Of a stretch of 64,000 nt of DNA, positions 60,401 through 64,000 are shown piece by piece (positions within the stretch are counted from its first letter, which is position 1; each line of letters opens with the position of its first letter). The DNA is taken from NCBI RefSeq assembly GCF_003122365.1, contig NZ_CP029254.1, forward strand, positions 5,109,501 through 5,173,500, written 5' to 3'. The DNA is from Streptomyces spongiicola (lineage in GTDB: Bacteria > Actinomycetota > Actinomycetes > Streptomycetales > Streptomycetaceae). The position numbers were made by a program, and so were the translations under genes. The notes beneath the pieces are model-generated. The model had not been told where the DNA came from. It made no database searches and worked only from the letters and a program-made list of their open reading frames with translations.

Positions 60401-62524
60401 ATGGAGAACGGGAAGCCGACGGGTCCCAGGCCGAAGTGGTGGAGCCGTCCGGCCCGCCCCGAGCCGTCGTCGCTCCCCGGCGCGGCCCGCACGGCGCCCG
60501 CGGCGGGAGCGACGGCGGACGACGGCGGAGCGGTCGCGGCGCCCGTCGACGACCGGCCCGAGTACCCGCTTCCGCCACCGGCTCCGGCGGCGCGGCACAC
60601 CCCGGCGGACGGCGGGTCCGGAAGCGGGCCGGCCGGTCCCCTCACCGAGGCGGCCCCGACCGCCCCGCAGCCGCCCGGGGGAACGCCCGCGGAGGGGGAG
60701 CGGCCCCGGGAACCCGCGCCGGACGGCACCCGCGCGGGCGATCCGCCCGCCGCGGCGTACGGCGCGGCGGGCCTCGGGGGGGACGGCCCCGCACGCGACC
60801 CCGGTGGCCCGCACCCGGCCCGGGACGGCGCGCCCGACGTGGCCGTCGAGCCCCCGCCGTACCAGGCGGAGGCGGCCGTCGAGCCCCGGCACCGTCCGGC
60901 GGAGGCGGCCGTCGATAACCCGTACCGCCCGGCGGAGGCGGCCGTCGAGCCCACGCCGTACGAGGCGGAGGCGGCCGTCGAGTCCCGGCACCGTCCGGCG
61001 GAGGCGGCCGTCGATAACCCGTACCGCCCGGCGGAGGCGGCCGTCGAGCCCACGCCGTACGAGGCGGAGGCGGCCGTCGAGTCCCGGCACCGCCCGGCGG
61101 ACGCTCCGGCGGCCGGGTACACGGGCGAGGCCATGCGGCCCCTGCACGAGCCGGACGAGCACCACACGCCGCCGTACGGCGACCCCGGCCCGTGGGCCCC
61201 CGCACCCCCGGTGCAGCACCCCGCCGGGGCAGGCGGCACACCACCGGGCTACCCGGCCGGCGGCGGCTTCCCCGGCTCCGCACCCGAGCCCGCGTCCGCC
61301 CCGGGCCCCCTGCCGCAGGCCGCCCCGGCAGCGGGGCAGTGGCGGCAGTACGACCCCTGGGGCGCGTCCGGCGCGCCTCTGATCGGGACCGGGGAGCCGC
61401 CGCGGAGGAAGTCCCGGCGGGGCACGGCCTTCGCCGCCGGGCTGCTGTTCGCGCTGCTCGCCGGAGTCCTCGGCGGGGGTGTCGGCGCGTACCTGGAACG
61501 CAACGGGGGGATCACCACGGTCGAACTGCCGCAGGCGGGGCCGGAGAACACCGACCGCGCGCCCGGCAGCGTCGCGGGAATCGCGGCCAGCGCCCTCCCC
61601 GGGGTGGTGACGCTGCACGTCAGCGGAGGCGGTGAGCAGGGCACCGGGACCGGCTTCGTCCTGGACGCGCAGGGACACATCCTCACGAACAACCACGTGG
61701 TCTCCCCGGCCGGCAGTTCCGGCGACATCTCCGTCACCTTCAGCGGCGGGGAGACGGCACGCGCCACCCTCGTGGGCAAGGACAGCGGCTACGACCTCGC
61801 CGTGGTCAGGGTCCGGGGGGTCTCCGGCCTCAGGCCGCTGCCCCTGGGCAACTCCGACAACGTCCGGGTCGGCGACCCCGTCGTGGCCATCGGCGCGCCC
61901 TTCGACCTCCAGAACACCGTGACCGCGGGAATCATCAGCGCCAAGGAGCGCCCGATCACCGCCGGCGGGGAGAAGGGCGACGGCAGCGACATCAGCTATG
62001 TCGACGCCCTCCAGACCGACGCACCGATAAACCCCGGCAACTCGGGCGGACCGCTCGTCGACTCCAAGGCGCGTGTCATCGGCATCAACAGCGCCATCCG
62101 CGCCGCGGACGGCGGCTCCGGCCCCGACTCGGGCTCCGGGCAGGCCGGCTCCATCGGTCTCGGCTTCGCCATTCCCATCAACCAGGGCAAGCGGGTGGCC
62201 GAGGAACTGATCAACACCGGAAAGGCCACCCATCCGGTGATCGGGGTCAGTCTCGACATGCAGTACTCCGGAGACGGCGCCCGTGTCGGCGAGAAGGGCA
62301 GGGACGGGGCCCCGTCCGTCATCGCCGGCGGTCCCGCCGCCGAGGCGGGCATCCGTCCGGGCGATGTCATCACCAAGGTCGACGGTCAGCGGGTGCACAA
62401 CGGCGAGGAACTCATCGTCAAGATCCGCGCGCACCGGCCCGGCGACCGGCTGGAACTCACGTTGCTCCGCGACGGCGGGGAGCGGACCAGGACGGTGACA
62501 CTCGGTTCGTCGACGGGCCCGTGA
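60401..62524 (+). CDS. htrA: HtrA/DegP-like trypsin-PDZ protease with repeat-rich cytoplasmic N-terminus
   Basis: A 707-residue membrane-anchored protease. Residues 1-330 are Pro/Ala/Glu-rich and disordered, with a higher-order repeat near 150-235. A membrane helix (TAFAAGLLFALLAGVLGGGVGAYL, about 345-368) precedes the trypsin-like domain. The triad is H432 (ILTNNHVV), D465 (GYDLAVVRV) and S548 (NPGNSGGPLV). A PDZ domain covers about 605-705 (VIGVSLDMQ, GPAAEAGIRPGDVITKVDG). It should act on misfolded or signalling proteins outside the membrane, in the sigE-rseA stress module. ATG at 60401 with GGGGAGAG upstream. Confidence 0.94.
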   Translation: MENGKPTGPRPKWWSRPARPEPSSLPGAARTAPAAGATADDGGAVAAPVDDRPEYPLPPPAPAARHTPADGGSGSGPAGPLTEAAPTAPQPPGGTPAEGERPREPAPDGTRAGDPPAAAYGAAGLGGDGPARDPGGPHPARDGAPDVAVEPPPYQAEAAVEPRHRPAEAAVDNPYRPAEAAVEPTPYEAEAAVESRHRPAEAAVDNPYRPAEAAVEPTPYEAEAAVESRHRPADAPAAGYTGEAMRPLHEPDEHHTPPYGDPGPWAPAPPVQHPAGAGGTPPGYPAGGGFPGSAPEPASAPGPLPQAAPAAGQWRQYDPWGASGAPLIGTGEPPRRKSRRGTAFAAGLLFALLAGVLGGGVGAYLERNGGITTVELPQAGPENTDRAPGSVAGIAASALPGVVTLHVSGGGEQGTGTGFVLDAQGHILTNNHVVSPAGSSGDISVTFSGGETARATLVGKDSGYDLAVVRVRGVSGLRPLPLGNSDNVRVGDPVVAIGAPFDLQNTVTAGIISAKERPITAGGEKGDGSDISYVDALQTDAPINPGNSGGPLVDSKARVIGINSAIRAADGGSGPDSGSGQAGSIGLGFAIPINQGKRVAEELINTGKATHPVIGVSLDMQYSGDGARVGEKGRDGAPSVIAGGPAAEAGIRPGDVITKVDGQRVHNGEELIVKIRAHRPGDRLELTLLRDGGERTRTVTLGSSTGP
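60850..61105 (+). repeat. Nested in-frame repeat in htrA
   Basis: The core GCGGAGGCGGCCGTCGA recurs about every 33-40 nt, encoding AEAAVE or AEAAVD. Three flavours follow it (PRHRP, NPYRP, PTPYE) in repeating order, so the higher-order unit of about 110 nt occurs twice. Confidence 0.85.
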
Positions 62525-62555
62525 CCGGCGGGTGACGGGTGCGGCGGAGGCGTCG

Positions 62556-62590
62556 TCCGGGTGCCCGGGTGCCCGGGTGCCCGGGTGACG
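62556..62590. repeat. GGGTGCCC octamer repeat
   Basis: CCGGGTGCCCGGGTGCCC-type octamers occur about four times. GGGTGACGGG variants surround them in the 280-nt htrA-tatB gap. Confidence 0.8.
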
Positions 62591-62803
62591 GGCGGGCGCA
62601 TGGGTGACGGGTGACGCGTGCGCGGGCGTACGGGTGACTGGCGCGCGGATGACGGGTGCGGCGGAGGTGGCGTTGCGGTTCGCGGGCGGGCGTGTGACGG
62701 ACATCCCGAAGGTACCGTCGGGACTGATTCGCCGGGTACCGTGGAGCGGTCCCGCTCGTCCCGGGCTGCGGGCACGGCGAACGAGAACACAAGGAGCGGC
62801 AGG

Positions 62804-63247
62804 GTGTTCAACGACATAGGCGCACTCGAACTCGTGACGCTCGTGGTCCTCGCCGTGCTGGTCTTCGGCCCGGACAAGCTGCCCAAGGTCATCCAGGACG
62901 TCTCGCGCTTCATCCGCAAGGTCCGTGACTTCTCCGACAACGCGAAGCACGACATCCGCAGCGAACTGGGACCGGAGTTCAAGGACTTCGAGTTCGAGGA
63001 CCTGAACCCCAGGGCGTTCATCCGGAAGCAGCTCACGGAGAACGAGGACGTCAAGGAGATCCGCAGCAGCTTCGATCTCAAGAAGGAGATCAACGAGGTC
63101 GCGGACGCCGTGAACGGCAAGGAGCCGGTGGACTCGGTGCCGGCCGGCGTCGCAGGCTCGCCGGGCGGCGCGGTCCCGGACCTCCTCAGGAAGCGCGAGG
63201 CGCCCGACCGGGGCGAGCGGCCGCCCTTCGACGCGGACGCCACCTGA
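62804..63247 (+). CDS. tatB: Sec-independent protein translocase subunit TatB
   Basis: A 147-residue Tat component. The short N-terminal membrane helix (IGALELVTLVVLAVLVFGPDKLP) has the conserved FGP hinge. An amphipathic helix (KVIQDVSRFIRKVRDFSD) and a hydrophilic C-terminal region follow. TatB binds twin-arginine precursors with TatC, which is not in the window. GTG at 62804 with AAGGAG 8 nt upstream. Longer in-frame starts lack ribosome sites. The sigE-rseA-htrA-tatB order is also that of mycobacteria. Confidence 0.93.
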   Translation: MFNDIGALELVTLVVLAVLVFGPDKLPKVIQDVSRFIRKVRDFSDNAKHDIRSELGPEFKDFEFEDLNPRAFIRKQLTENEDVKEIRSSFDLKKEINEVADAVNGKEPVDSVPAGVAGSPGGAVPDLLRKREAPDRGERPPFDADAT

Positions 63248-63374
63248 GGCCCCGGACCGCCGTCAATCCCGACGAGCCGCCGGCGGGTGGCTATCCTCCA
63301 TCTGTCCGGGATCGAGGACGCCCGCGGGGGGCGGGCCGTCCCGGACCTCGCTGACCAAGGAGGCGGCCGGGTAG

Positions 63375-64000
63375 ATGGAGACGACGAGTCGGCTAGGGGC
63401 GCAGGATCCGCCCAGCAGTTCCACCGCTGAAGGGGCGCCCGCAGACCGGCGTACCGTCGACGGCTATCTGCGTGCTCCCTTCCCCTGGTACGGCCTGGAC
63501 GAGGCGTTCACCGGGCCGCGCTGGCTGACGCAGGTCGGCACGGCCGCAGACGGCTCCGTGCAGCATGGCTCCCTGGGGCACGGCGACGAGCCGTCGATAA
63601 AGTCCGACGCCGCGGTCGGGGAGAGGGAGCGCTTCGCCGTGGCCGTCACCGTCGCGTCGAGCCCGGTGCGCCGCACCGGCGACGGTACGGGTGTCCTGGA
63701 CGCCACGACCGTGTCCTCGGCGGCCTGGCTGGCGGGCTCGGGCCTGCTGGCCTGCACCTGGCCGGCGCAGCTGGACCACTCCCGGCGGGACGACTGGCTG
63801 GACCAGCAGACCGAGACCGCCTTCGAACTCGCCCACGACCTAGCCGGAGCCCCCTGGTCGGAGCTGTCCCTGCCGGTGGACGGGGTGCCGGTGCCGTTCC
63901 ACTACCGCGAGTCCGAGTTCGGCTGGGTGCTCGCCGGTTCCACCGGGAACGGGGTGCACATCGGGGCCTACGGGCGCGGGATGAGCGCGTACGGGCTCGG
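63375..64000 (+). CDS. Hypothetical protein, 3' truncated by the window end
   Basis: An open frame of about 208 residues running off the right edge. It begins METTSRLGAQDPPSSS and contains YLRAPFPWYGLDEAFTGPRWL, SAAWLAGSGLLACTWPAQL, ELSLPVDGVPVPFHYRESEFGW and STGNGVHIGAYGRG. There is no signal peptide or membrane helix in the visible part. The alternating pattern suggests a beta-rich fold. I do not recognise the family. AAGGAGG lies about 10 nt before the ATG, and TATCCT at 63292-63297 is a candidate -10. Codon bias fits a real gene. Confidence 0.75.
   Translation, partial: METTSRLGAQDPPSSSTAEGAPADRRTVDGYLRAPFPWYGLDEAFTGPRWLTQVGTAADGSVQHGSLGHGDEPSIKSDAAVGERERFAVAVTVASSPVRRTGDGTGVLDATTVSSAAWLAGSGLLACTWPAQLDHSRRDDWLDQQTETAFELAHDLAGAPWSELSLPVDGVPVPFHYRESEFGWVLAGSTGNGVHIGAYGRGMSAYGL

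Noticed and set aside
1834..63247. TTA (bldA-dependent) codons in genes
   Set aside because: The TTA triplets noticed while reading were out of frame (for example AGT TAC in the SPOR-like gene) or intergenic; no in-frame TTA was found, though the scan was by eye.

Overview
The window is a GC-rich actinobacterial chromosome segment, almost certainly from Streptomyces or a close relative. Support for this: strong G/C bias at third codon positions, GTG and TTG starts, Streptomyces-type lipoproteins, mycothiol biosynthesis (mshB), and a PAS/GAF/SpoIIE/HATPase phosphatase. From memory the gene order resembles the S. coelicolor segment that runs from the succinate dehydrogenase/typA/bldK region to a sigE-like/htrA/tatB block. 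No database search was possible.

Left part (1-12.2 kb): a secreted subtilase cut by the window edge; a GntR/UTRA regulator; a SPOR-like small protein; a NUDIX hydrolase preceded by a ~170-bp tandem repeat; an RsbW-type ATPase next to a multidomain SpoIIE phosphatase; and a leftward four-gene succinate dehydrogenase operon whose membrane subunit carries a CHSCRH motif.

Transport part (12.4-32.4 kb): a solitary lipoprotein peptide-binding protein with low-complexity inserts, the translational GTPase TypA, then two tandem five-gene oligopeptide ABC operons with the same order (binding lipoprotein, two permeases, two ATPases). Between the two operons lies an accessory patch with a small secreted protein, a possible HTH relic and a decayed, internally deleted IS1182-like element whose 19-bp ends are still identical.

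Iron-linked cluster (32.6-36.2 kb): a siderophore-type GNAT and a penicillin-acylase-family hydrolase, divergent from a siderophore-interacting flavoprotein. The divergent promoter region holds a DmdR1/IdeR-like iron box.

Middle (36.5-50.0 kb): a VanZ/RDD membrane protein; an S9 peptidase; a 64-residue membrane protein whose stop codon lies in the end of a 174-bp MITE-like element; mshB and a DUF6113 protein; a VanW-like envelope protein; SirB1-type and GNAT proteins; ferredoxin FdxA; the lysine/DAP transaminase dapC; and a secreted repeat protein.

Right part (50.3-64 kb): a membrane-anchored lytic-transglycosylase-like protein, dapE, a LOG-family protein, a folP2-type dihydropteroate-synthase paralogue, a DivIVA-domain protein, tag, a crotonase, a DUF3117 protein, an O-methyltransferase, an ECF sigma factor with its zinc-finger anti-sigma factor, htrA, tatB and a partial unknown gene. 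Much of this order matches M. tuberculosis Rv1202-Rv1224 as I recall it, so it is probably an ancient cell-envelope and stress block.

Two patterns recur. At least five genes have TANNNT exactly 7 nt before the start codon, as expected for leaderless transcripts. Many intergenic spacers, and several protein tails or linkers, are built from short G/C-rich tandem repeats.
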